Source: Actinoplanes lobatus (GTDB lineage Bacteria > Actinomycetota > Actinomycetes > Mycobacteriales > Micromonosporaceae). Taken from it: a DNA stretch of 64,000 bases. Where the stretch lies: assembly GCF_014205215.1 (NCBI RefSeq), contig NZ_JACHNC010000001.1:9296501-9360500 (forward strand). Direction: 5' to 3'. Under the pieces are notes generated by a model that was not told the origin of the DNA, ran no database searches, and saw nothing but the letters and a program-made list of their open reading frames with translations. Below are positions 17,781 to 25,027 of this stretch, piece after piece (within the stretch, counting starts at the first letter, position 1; each line of letters opens with the position of its first letter). A program made the translations under genes and the position numbers.

Positions 17781-17846
17781 GATTCTGCTGGGAGGGGAGG
17801 GTGCCGCTGGGAATTGGGTGCTTCACCCCGTACCGGATAAAAGGGG

Positions 17847-18161
17847 TTAAAGCTCGAAAAGCTCCCGCATCGCCTCAGCGAGCCGGGCCATGCTCGCGCC
17901 GGTCACCATGCCGATTCGTTCGGCGCCGGTGGAGGCCGGTAGGCGGCGCATGCGGTTGACGACGACCACGCCGGTGATCGGGTCCTGTTCGGTGAGGGCG
18001 ACCGCGTACGGCGGCAACTCGGTGACCCCCCGCTGCCGGACGATCGGCGCGCAGTAGGGCAGCGCGTTGCCGCGCTCGTTGTAGCTGTCGCCGGAGAGGA
18101 CGAGGACGCGGTAGCGCAGATCGGCGCGGTCACCGATGGTCCAGATCTCTCCGCGCCTCAT
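17847..18161 (-). CDS. MazF/PemK-like endoribonuclease toxin, no visible antitoxin
   Basis: This 104-residue protein begins MRRGEIWTIGD, the classic MazF/PemK start with the R-G-E-I/V-W motif on the first strand, followed by RVLVLSGD(S)YNE. The segment GVVVVNRMRRLP corresponds to the later core strand. MazF toxins cut mRNA at short sequence motifs and are normally paired with a small upstream antitoxin. Here no small frame resembling an antitoxin lies within the 108 bases up to the GGDEF gene, or downstream. Catalytic Ser/Thr in the T-S-K loop is not evident. ATG at 18161 is chosen for the family N-terminus. It may be a solitary or degenerate toxin, or a PemK-fold protein of other role. Confidence 0.75.
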   Translation of the reverse strand: MRRGEIWTIGDRADLRYRVLVLSGDSYNERGNALPYCAPIVRQRGVTELPPYAVALTEQDPITGVVVVNRMRRLPASTGAERIGMVTGASMARLAEAMRELFEL

Positions 18162-18269
18162 GCCCGCGACGACCCGAATGTCGGCGGGGTCCGGATCGGC
18201 ATGGCAGGAAGCGTACCGCCGCACCGATCTCCCCCGCGTTCGCCCCGCCCACGCATCGGAAACAATCGT

Positions 18270-19652
18270 TCAGGCCGCCTGGCGGGTGGCTTTCTGCTGG
18301 TACATGGCCTGGTCGGCGCGCCGGATCAGGTCGTCGGCGCAGGTGCGGGCGTCGGAGTGGACGGCGCCGATGCTGGCGCTGACCCGGATCGGCTCGCCGG
18401 CGACGACGATCGGCTCGGCCAGGGCTGCCCGGACCAGGGTGGTGAGCCGTTCGGCGTCCTCGCCGAGCAGGACGAACTCGTCGCCGCCGTAGCGGGCCGC
18501 GAACACACCGAGGCCGTCGAGTCGGGCGCCGACCTCGGTCAGCAGCCGGTCTCCGGCGAGGTGGCCGAGCCGGTCGTTGACCTGTTTGAAGCCGTTGAGG
18601 TCGCAGAACAGCAGCACCACCGACGGGTGACCGGTCTCCTGTTCGCGGCGCAGCGCGGCGTCCAGCCGGGTCCACAGTTCGGCCCGGTTCGGCAGGCCGG
18701 TCAGCAGGTCGTGGGTGGCCTGGTGGAGCAGCCGCCGTTCGGCCTGCTCGCGTTGCATGCTGATCCGGGCGACCCGGACGCCGACCAGCGTGATGATCAG
18801 CAGGTTGCCGACGATGAGCAGGGCGGCGTCGCCGTGCAGGCCGAGGATCTCGCGGACGCCGGAGACGGTGGGGATGACCGCGATCGCGCCGCCGAGGACG
18901 ATGACCCGGCCGACGAAGAGGCGGGCGGGTGGCACCGGGCAGGGGTTGGCCAGGTCCGCCGCGCGGGGGTGCAGGGCGGCGAGGCCGACCAGCGCGTACG
19001 CGACCACGAAGATCGTCTCGCGGAGGACGGTGGACTGGGCGGTGACCGTGCCGGTGGCGAGGATGCCGCCGACCGCGCCCGCCAGGTTGCCCAGGACGGA
19101 CAGGATGAACAGGGCCAGTGGGGCGGAGAACCGCTCGCTGGTGCGCAGCACCCGGATCAGGGTGCCGAGGATGCCGGAGATCATCAGAACGGTGGCCAGC
19201 AGGTTGGCCTGCTTGGCCAGCGGAACACCGGCCCGGTCCAGGCTGGGTTCCAGCACGATGGTCCAGGTGAGTGCGGCGACGACCACGGCCAGCACGCCGG
19301 CGTCGAGCAGGCCGCCGATGTCGGCGCGGCCACGGCGCAGCACCAGGGCGACCGCGGCGGCCAGCATGTGCAGGTTGCTGACCAGGACGATCAGGTCCCC
19401 GACGACGGCGTTGCGGCCGCTCAGCAGGATGACGTTGTCGACCACCAGCCAGACGAGGGCGAACGCCATCAGCACGAACGGTCGCCGGTCGGCGGCCGGC
19501 ACCCGGCCGACGAGGCGGATGACCGGGATCGCGGCGAGCACCGAGATCGCCAGCAGGATCAGGTCGCGGCCACCCTCGGACACCACCGGCATCGCGGCCG
19601 TGAGTGCGGTCGCGGCGCTGATGTAGGCCACCATTCCGAGGTTCCGGGTCAC
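18270..19652 (-). CDS. Membrane-bound diguanylate cyclase (GGDEF)
   Basis: At 460 residues it has an N-terminal membrane part of about nine hydrophobic helices (residues 10-290) and a C-terminal GGDEF domain (about 300-455). The signature is R-Y-G-G-D-E-F, with the upstream D-x-N-G-F-K substrate motif (FCDLNGFKQVND). This should make c-di-GMP from two GTP. The inhibitory R-x-x-D site that normally sits five residues before GGDEF is absent, so product inhibition may be lost. The start ATG gives MTRNLGMVAYISAATA. It is divergent from gnd and 108 bases upstream of the MazF-like gene on the same strand. Confidence 0.9.
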   Translation of the reverse strand: MTRNLGMVAYISAATALTAAMPVVSEGGRDLILLAISVLAAIPVIRLVGRVPAADRRPFVLMAFALVWLVVDNVILLSGRNAVVGDLIVLVSNLHMLAAAVALVLRRGRADIGGLLDAGVLAVVVAALTWTIVLEPSLDRAGVPLAKQANLLATVLMISGILGTLIRVLRTSERFSAPLALFILSVLGNLAGAVGGILATGTVTAQSTVLRETIFVVAYALVGLAALHPRAADLANPCPVPPARLFVGRVIVLGGAIAVIPTVSGVREILGLHGDAALLIVGNLLIITLVGVRVARISMQREQAERRLLHQATHDLLTGLPNRAELWTRLDAALRREQETGHPSVVLLFCDLNGFKQVNDRLGHLAGDRLLTEVGARLDGLGVFAARYGGDEFVLLGEDAERLTTLVRAALAEPIVVAGEPIRVSASIGAVHSDARTCADDLIRRADQAMYQQKATRQAA

Positions 19653-19800
19653 GACTCATGCGATCGGTAGGCGCTCCGGGCACTTGAGGTAACCGCACCG
19701 GTGTTCACCACGTGGACGGGATCGAACCGCCGGGCTCCCGAACCCGTAAGAATGACCGCGGGGCCCGTAATGGGCGGGTAACAAGGAAGGACGTAGCACG

Positions 19801-21240
19801 ATGTCGCAGAAGGCGCAGATCGGAGTCACCGGCCTGGCGGTGATGGGCCGGAACCTGGCCCGTAACTTCGCCCGGCACGGACACACCGTGGCGTTGCACA
19901 ACCGGTCCTACGGCCGCACCAAGGAGCTCGTCGAGGAGTTCGGTCACGAGGGCAGCTTCCTGCCGGCCGAGACCGCCGAGCAGTTCGTGGCGAGCCTGGA
20001 GCGCCCGCGCCGCGTGGTCATCATGGTCAAGGCCGGCCCGGCCACCGACGCCGTGATCGACGAGTTCGCCCCGCTGCTGGAAGAGGGCGACATGCTGATC
20101 GACGCGGGCAACGCGCACTACGCGGACACCCGGCGCCGCGAGGCCGCGCTCAAGGCGAAGGGGCTGCACTTCGTGGGCGCCGGCGTCTCCGGTGGCGAGG
20201 AGGGCGCGCTGCACGGCCCGAGCATCATGCCGGGCGGCCCGAAGGAGTCGTACGACGCTCTCGGCCCGCTGCTGGAGGACATCTCCGCGAAGGTGGACGG
20301 GGAGCCGTGCTGCGTGCACGTCGGCCCGGACGGCGCCGGCCACTTCGTCAAGATGGTGCACAACGGCATCGAGTACGCCGACATGCAGCTGATCGCGGAG
20401 GCGTACGACCTGCTGCGCCGGGTGGGTGGCCACTCCCCCGCGGAGATCGCCGACATCTTCACCGGCTGGAACGAGGGCCGGCTGGGCTCGTACCTGATCG
20501 AGATCACCGCCGAGGTGCTCAAGCAGGTCGACGCCGCCACCGGTAGGCCGTTCGTGGACGTCGTGCTGGACCGTGCCGAGCAGAAGGGCACCGGCCGCTG
20601 GACCGTGCAGGCCGCCCTGGACCTGGGCGTGCCGGTGTCCGGTATCGCCGAGTCGGTGTTCGCCCGCGCCATCTCCGGTGGTGTCCAGGAGCGTGAGGCG
20701 GCGGTGAGCGCGGGTCTGCCGGGCCCGTCGGCGTCGGCCGGTTCGCACGCCGGTGACCTGGTGGCGGACGTCGAGCAGGCGCTGTTCGCCTCCAAGATCG
20801 TGGCGTACGCGCAGGGCTTCCAGCAGATCCAGGCCGCCAGCAAGGAGTACGGCTGGGACATCGACCCGGGCGCCATGGCGAAGATCTGGCGGGCCGGCTG
20901 CATCATCCGCGCCAAGTTCCTGGACTTCATCAAGCAGGCGTACGACAAGAACCCGGCGCTGCCGACCCTGCTCGTGGACCAGTACTTCCAGGACGCGGTG
21001 GCCGGTGCCCAGGACGCGTGGCGCCGGGTCGCGGTGACCGCCGCCCAGCAGGGCATCCCGGCGCCCGGCTTCTCCTCGGCGCTGGCCTACTACGACAGCC
21101 TGCGCGCCGAGCGCCTGCCGGCCGCCCTGATCCAGGGCCAGCGGGACTTCTTCGGCGCCCACACCTACCACCGGGTGGACAAGCCGGGCTCGTTCCACAC
21201 CCTGTGGGCCGCGGAGGGCCGCCCCGAGGTCGACGCCTGA
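19801..21240 (+). CDS. gnd: 6-phosphogluconate dehydrogenase, decarboxylating (NADP-dependent)
   Basis: A 479-residue pentose phosphate enzyme that converts 6-phosphogluconate to ribulose 5-phosphate and CO2 with reduction of NADP. The dinucleotide motif is G-L-A-V-M-G-R-N-L-A-R-N near residue 11, followed by HNRS. The substrate-binding signature is GAGVSGGEEGALHGPSIMPGG, here split around residues 126-146, and the catalytic KMVHNGIEYADMQ follows. Length is that of the long homodimeric form. ATG at 19801 has a good AAGGAAGG site. The gene has its own terminator and appears monocistronic. Confidence 0.97.
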   Translation: MSQKAQIGVTGLAVMGRNLARNFARHGHTVALHNRSYGRTKELVEEFGHEGSFLPAETAEQFVASLERPRRVVIMVKAGPATDAVIDEFAPLLEEGDMLIDAGNAHYADTRRREAALKAKGLHFVGAGVSGGEEGALHGPSIMPGGPKESYDALGPLLEDISAKVDGEPCCVHVGPDGAGHFVKMVHNGIEYADMQLIAEAYDLLRRVGGHSPAEIADIFTGWNEGRLGSYLIEITAEVLKQVDAATGRPFVDVVLDRAEQKGTGRWTVQAALDLGVPVSGIAESVFARAISGGVQEREAAVSAGLPGPSASAGSHAGDLVADVEQALFASKIVAYAQGFQQIQAASKEYGWDIDPGAMAKIWRAGCIIRAKFLDFIKQAYDKNPALPTLLVDQYFQDAVAGAQDAWRRVAVTAAQQGIPAPGFSSALAYYDSLRAERLPAALIQGQRDFFGAHTYHRVDKPGSFHTLWAAEGRPEVDA

Positions 21241-21250
21241 TCCCACTGTG

Positions 21251-21282
21251 CGAGCCCGGCCGATGCGTATCGGCCGGGCTCG
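21251..21282. terminator. Intrinsic terminator downstream of gnd
   Basis: A perfect 14 bp stem CGAGCCCGGCCGAT / ATCGGCCGGGCTCG with loop GCGT, starting ten bases after the gnd stop and followed by ATTATCC. It separates gnd from the methyltransferase whose ATG is 16 bases further on. Confidence 0.85.
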
Positions 21283-21298
21283 ATTATCCTCATCGGAC

Positions 21299-22090
21299 AT
21301 GACCGTGCCCCCCGGCATCGACGTGAACGTGCCGAACGCCGCCCGCATGTACGACTACTACCTGGGCGGCAAGGACAACTTCGCCGTCGACCGCGCGGCC
21401 GCCGACGCGGTCCTGTCCGTGGCGCCGGAGATGCGTGACGCGGCCCGATCCGGCCGTGAGCTGATCAAGCGCGTGGTGCGGCACATGATCGTCGAGCGCG
21501 GGATCCGCCAGATCATCGACATCGGGTCGGGCCTGCCCACCAGGGAGAATGTGCACCAGATCGCCCAGGAGATCGACCCGTCGGTGCGGGTGGTCTACGT
21601 CGACCGGGACGAGGTGGTCTGCCGTCACGGTCAGGCCCTGCTCAGCTCGGCGAACACCACGATGGTCCAGGGTGACCTGCGCGATCCGGCGGCGATCCTG
21701 GCCGACCCGGGCCTGCGGAAGCTGATCGACCTCGACGAGCCGGCCGGCGTCCTGATGATGTTCCTGCTGCATCTGATCCCGGACGGCGACGGCCCGCACG
21801 ACCCGGTCGCCGCGATCCGGGAGGCGCTGGCCCCGGGCAGCGTGCTGGCGATCTCGCACGCCGCCTCGGACGCCCGGCCCGAGCACATGGCCAAGATCTC
21901 GGCGATCTACCAGCGGGCGAACTCGCCGTTCACACCCCGGGCCCCGGAGACGATCCGGGCGTTCTTCGGGGACTGGCCGCTGGAGGAGCCCGGCCTGGTG
22001 CACCTGTGGCCGTTCGCCGAGCTGCCGGCCGGGGTGGACCCGGATCTGGCGGCGATGGGCTACGGCGCGGTCGCGGTCAAGCGCCGCTGA
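21299..22090 (+). CDS. SAM-dependent methyltransferase of the PF04672 (DUF574) family
   Basis: A 263-residue protein with the actinobacterial PF04672 pattern: N-terminal NAARMYDYYLGGKDNFAVDR, then I-I-D-I-G-S-G-L-P-T as SAM motif I, and VVYVDRDEVV as the acidic motif. These proteins are common in streptomycetes and relatives, often many per genome; their substrates are unknown. ATG at 21299 directly follows the gnd terminator, with no ribosome binding site, so the mRNA may be leaderless. The 3' end overlaps the convergent GGDEF gene by 31 bases. Confidence 0.9.
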   Translation: MTVPPGIDVNVPNAARMYDYYLGGKDNFAVDRAAADAVLSVAPEMRDAARSGRELIKRVVRHMIVERGIRQIIDIGSGLPTRENVHQIAQEIDPSVRVVYVDRDEVVCRHGQALLSSANTTMVQGDLRDPAAILADPGLRKLIDLDEPAGVLMMFLLHLIPDGDGPHDPVAAIREALAPGSVLAISHAASDARPEHMAKISAIYQRANSPFTPRAPETIRAFFGDWPLEEPGLVHLWPFAELPAGVDPDLAAMGYGAVAVKRR

Positions 22091-23511
22091 GCCTTCACCT
22101 CGTACATGGCGGCGTCGGCGCGCGCGATCAGGGCCTCCCGGTCGACGGCGGCGCCGGCTCGCGCGACGGCCGTTCCGATCGAGACCCCGATGTGTACGGG
22201 AGTGCCGGCCACCTCGATCGGCGCCCCCAGCGAGGCGGTGATCCGGTCGGCGACCGTCGCGCCGCCGCCCGGGTACTCGCCGCGCAGCAGGATCAGGAAT
22301 TCGTCGCCGCCGATCCGGCCGACCAGGTCCTGCTCGCGGACCGCGGCGGTGAGGCGCCGGGCCACCTCTTGGAGCACGATGTCGCCGGCCTGATGGCCCA
22401 TTCGGTCGTTGACCGGTTTGAACCCGTCGAGGTCGCAGAGCAGCAGGGTGGCCTCGGCGAGCCGCCCGTCCTCCAGAGAACCCAGTTCCCCGTCGATCCG
22501 GTCGACGATGTGCCGCCGGTTGTAGAGGCCGGTGAGCCCGTCGTGGTGGGCCTGGTAGGCGAGGGTGCGCTCGGCCCGGGCCCGCTGTGCGGAGAGCAGC
22601 CGCAACCGCAGCACCACCACCGGCACCACGAGCATGGTGCTGACCGGCAGCACCACGCTGGCCGGGCTGTCACCCTGCGCGGCCTGTACGGCGGCGATCA
22701 GCGGGTTGGCGCAGAGGCCGGCGCCGAGCCAGCCGAGCGGCGGGTGTTTCACGCCTGCCGGGCCGGGCTCCGGCTGGGTGATGTGCGGGCCGCTCGGCAG
22801 TGCCGGGCCGGCGGCCACGCACAGGTACGCCAGCATCATCAGCTGGGCGGCCCAGACGGAACTGCCGTGCACGGTGAGCACCGCGACGAGTTCGGCGGTC
22901 ATGGTGAGGATCCCGGCGGCCATCAGGTAGGCGACCGGTCCCCGTGACTTCGGGGCGGTGACGCCGATCCGGATCAGGCAGCCGACCACGGCGGAGAGCA
23001 GCAGCAGGTCGGAGAGCAGCAGCGTCTTGCCGAGCAGGGTGGCGTCCGGGACGACGTTCGGGCGGATCAGCCATTCCCAGAGCGGTCCGGCGGCGCAGAG
23101 GCCGATCAGTGCGGCGTCGATGAGGCCACCGGCGTCCTTGCGGCCGTGCCGGCGCAGCCCGATGCCCGTACCGATCAGGAAGAGCAGGTGCGCGAAGGCG
23201 ATCGCCAGGTCCGCGACGCCGCCTTCGGCCCGGCCGAGATGGTGGCCGGAGATCCAGTCCGGCCAGCGCAGCGTGGCGAGGGTCAGCAGGGCCATGCCGG
23301 TCGTGGCGATCAGCCACGGCAGGCGGTCGGTCAGGTGCCGGGCGGAGAGGGCCAGCAGATAGACGATGACCGGTACGGTGGTGACCAGCGCGAAGATCAC
23401 GGTCCGGGCGCCGGGGCCGGCCAGCGCGTAGGACGTGACCACGGCCGCCGACAGTCCCAGCACGCCGGTATGCACGGGCCAGGCGGGCGCCGTGGCACGC
23501 GGCCATCCCAT
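22060..23511 (-). CDS. Membrane-bound diguanylate cyclase (GGDEF) with I-site
   Basis: A 483-residue protein with eight to ten membrane helices (residues 15-310) and a C-terminal GGDEF domain. The active site reads R-I-G-G-D-E-F, the upstream D-L-D-G-F-K segment is present, and R-E-Q-D five residues before GGDEF forms a canonical inhibitory I-site. It should be a c-di-GMP synthase under product control, unlike the cyclase at 18270. The start ATG at 23511 follows GGAGAGGA; a longer reading to 23553 has no such site. It shares architecture with the 18270 gene, suggesting paralogues. Confidence 0.9.
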   Translation of the reverse strand: MGWPRATAPAWPVHTGVLGLSAAVVTSYALAGPGARTVIFALVTTVPVIVYLLALSARHLTDRLPWLIATTGMALLTLATLRWPDWISGHHLGRAEGGVADLAIAFAHLLFLIGTGIGLRRHGRKDAGGLIDAALIGLCAAGPLWEWLIRPNVVPDATLLGKTLLLSDLLLLSAVVGCLIRIGVTAPKSRGPVAYLMAAGILTMTAELVAVLTVHGSSVWAAQLMMLAYLCVAAGPALPSGPHITQPEPGPAGVKHPPLGWLGAGLCANPLIAAVQAAQGDSPASVVLPVSTMLVVPVVVLRLRLLSAQRARAERTLAYQAHHDGLTGLYNRRHIVDRIDGELGSLEDGRLAEATLLLCDLDGFKPVNDRMGHQAGDIVLQEVARRLTAAVREQDLVGRIGGDEFLILLRGEYPGGGATVADRITASLGAPIEVAGTPVHIGVSIGTAVARAGAAVDREALIARADAAMYEVKAQRRLTATAP

Positions 23512-23590
23512 ACGAGGGGTTCCTCTCCGCGGCCCGGCTGCTGTCACGGCCATTGATCGGCCGCGCGGCGCCCGGGTTGAGGGAAACGGG

Positions 23591-24949
23591 TCAGGCGGGC
23601 GCCGCGGCCGGTTCGGTGGCCGGCGCGTCCTCGGCGACGCGGCGGCTCAGGGCCCGGTAGGGGCGGCTGGCCAGGGCCAGCGCCGTGGCGACCACGCCGA
23701 TCACACCGGTGAGGATGAAGACCAGGGCCATGCCGCGGTCGGGGCCGGTGCCGAACCAGGAGCCGATGGCGTCCGCGCCGGCGCCGCCGTCGCTCATGAA
23801 CGGGATGAACACGAACTGGGTGATCGGGGAGATCAGGAAGGCGGTCAGCGGGGACGCCGCCTGTTCGGCGCTCTGGGCGAGGCCGAAGACCCGGCCCTGC
23901 CGCTCGTAAGGGACGACCCGCTGGAGGATGGTCTGCTCGGTGGCCTCCGCGTATGGCATGAGCAGCATGTACACGTACATGCCGACGGCCATCGGGATGA
24001 TCGACGCCCAGATCGGGAAGACCACGATGATCGCCCACAGGGCCACGTTGAGCAGCAGCAGGAGCCGGACCGGGCTGGACCCCAGACCGGTACGCGACAC
24101 GAGCAGCCCACCGAGGATGAAGCCGGTGCTGATCACGCCCCACAGCAGGCCCCACGTCTGCACCGACACGAGCGACAGCCCGTACGCGTCGGCGAGGGCC
24201 ATGAACACGCCGCCCAGGAAGTTGTTGAACGTGCTGAACAGGATGAGCGCGGTCAGACCCGGCACCCCGGCGATGATCCGGATCGTGCCGCGCAGGTCGA
24301 CGCCGGGCCGCGCGGCCCCGCTGTGCTCCGGCTCCCGTTCCGGGATGCGCACGAACGTGAGGTGGACCAGCGACAGCGCGAGCACCGCCAGGGCCAGGAC
24401 CAGCACCGAGAACATGCCGTCGAAGGCCACCAGCACGCCGCTGATCACCGAGGTGACCAGGAAGCTGGTGCCGGAGACGGTGCCGACCAGGCCGTTGGCG
24501 CGGTCCCGCCGGTCGGCGTCGATCAGCAACGTGACCAGGGTGGGCAGCGCGATGGTGCGGATGTTGCCGGCGATCACGCCGAACATCAGCAGCAGCACGA
24601 ACGCCCAGAGCCGCGCGTCGGCCGGGTCCGTCCACGCCTGCTCGGGCACGGACAGGTGGACCGCGAAGGCGGCGCCGTACAGCACGAGGGAGGCCAGGGC
24701 CGAGCCCTGCAGCACGGTCTTCTTGCGGTGACCGTCGACCAGGCTGCCGAACCAGATTCCGGTGGACGCGGTCAGCACCAGGAAGATGCCGGAGATGACG
24801 CCGGTCGCGAAGACCGACCTCGTCTCCAGATACACCCAGAAGGTGACAGCGAACCAGACGGTGAAGTTGATGACCGACACCAGCAGGGTGTTGAAGAGCA
24901 GCTGGTAGAAGGTCCGGACGTGCCCCGTGACGACGGTCATGGACTGCAC
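23591..24949 (-). CDS. MFS transporter (MFS_3, EntS-like exporter family)
   Basis: A 452-residue, twelve-helix major facilitator. The TM2-3 loop motif is GSLVDGHRKKTVL, a version of the G-x-x-x-D-R-x-G-R-R/K motif. An extended loop around residues 355-395 (SDGGAGADAIGSWFGTGPDRG) lies near the last helices. MFS_3 members export siderophores or drugs; the substrate here is not known. GTG at 24949 has an AGG seven bases upstream; ATG at 24940 is an alternative. The promoter must lie in the short space to the GGDEF-EAL stop, which is filled by three 20-base repeats. Confidence 0.85.
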   Translation of the reverse strand: MQSMTVVTGHVRTFYQLLFNTLLVSVINFTVWFAVTFWVYLETRSVFATGVISGIFLVLTASTGIWFGSLVDGHRKKTVLQGSALASLVLYGAAFAVHLSVPEQAWTDPADARLWAFVLLLMFGVIAGNIRTIALPTLVTLLIDADRRDRANGLVGTVSGTSFLVTSVISGVLVAFDGMFSVLVLALAVLALSLVHLTFVRIPEREPEHSGAARPGVDLRGTIRIIAGVPGLTALILFSTFNNFLGGVFMALADAYGLSLVSVQTWGLLWGVISTGFILGGLLVSRTGLGSSPVRLLLLLNVALWAIIVVFPIWASIIPMAVGMYVYMLLMPYAEATEQTILQRVVPYERQGRVFGLAQSAEQAASPLTAFLISPITQFVFIPFMSDGGAGADAIGSWFGTGPDRGMALVFILTGVIGVVATALALASRPYRALSRRVAEDAPATEPAAAPA

Positions 24950-24967
24950 GGTATTACCTGGACCCCG

Positions 24968-25027
24968 CTTGAGGTCCAGCCGTTTTGAGCGAGGTCCAAC
25001 CGATTTGAGCGAGGTCCAGCCGGTTTT
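24968..25027. repeat. Three 20 bp direct repeats between the GGDEF-EAL gene and the MFS gene
   Basis: The unit TTGAGCGAGGTCCAGCCGGT occurs three times with few changes, ending exactly at the stop codon of the GGDEF-EAL gene. Spacing of 20 bases is close to two helical turns, so binding sites for an MFS-gene regulator are possible; a stop-anchored duplication is the alternative. Confidence 0.8.

Larger units (their letters stand above)
15045..17846. other. 2.8 kb interval without a convincing gene, rich in tandem repeats
   Basis: Many frames stay open on both strands but all read as low-complexity Pro/Arg/Gly/Trp sequence with no family. Three arrays lie inside: about 30 bp units at 15506-15645, 12 bp units at 16921-17100 and 14 bp units at 17557-17780. 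Between the last two, 17110-17530 has clearly lower GC than the rest of the window and could be a decayed foreign insert; a weak membrane-like frame at 17211-17441 (minus) is not supported further. The phosphatase promoter must lie near 15045-15240. Confidence 0.55.

Noticed and set aside
19715..19731. tRNA-like T-arm on the minus strand (GGCGG-TTCGATC-CCGTC) before gnd
   Set aside because: The T-stem and loop look right, but no matching acceptor strand, D-arm or anticodon arm was found upstream on that strand. It may be chance or a tRNA scrap from integration; not enough for a call.
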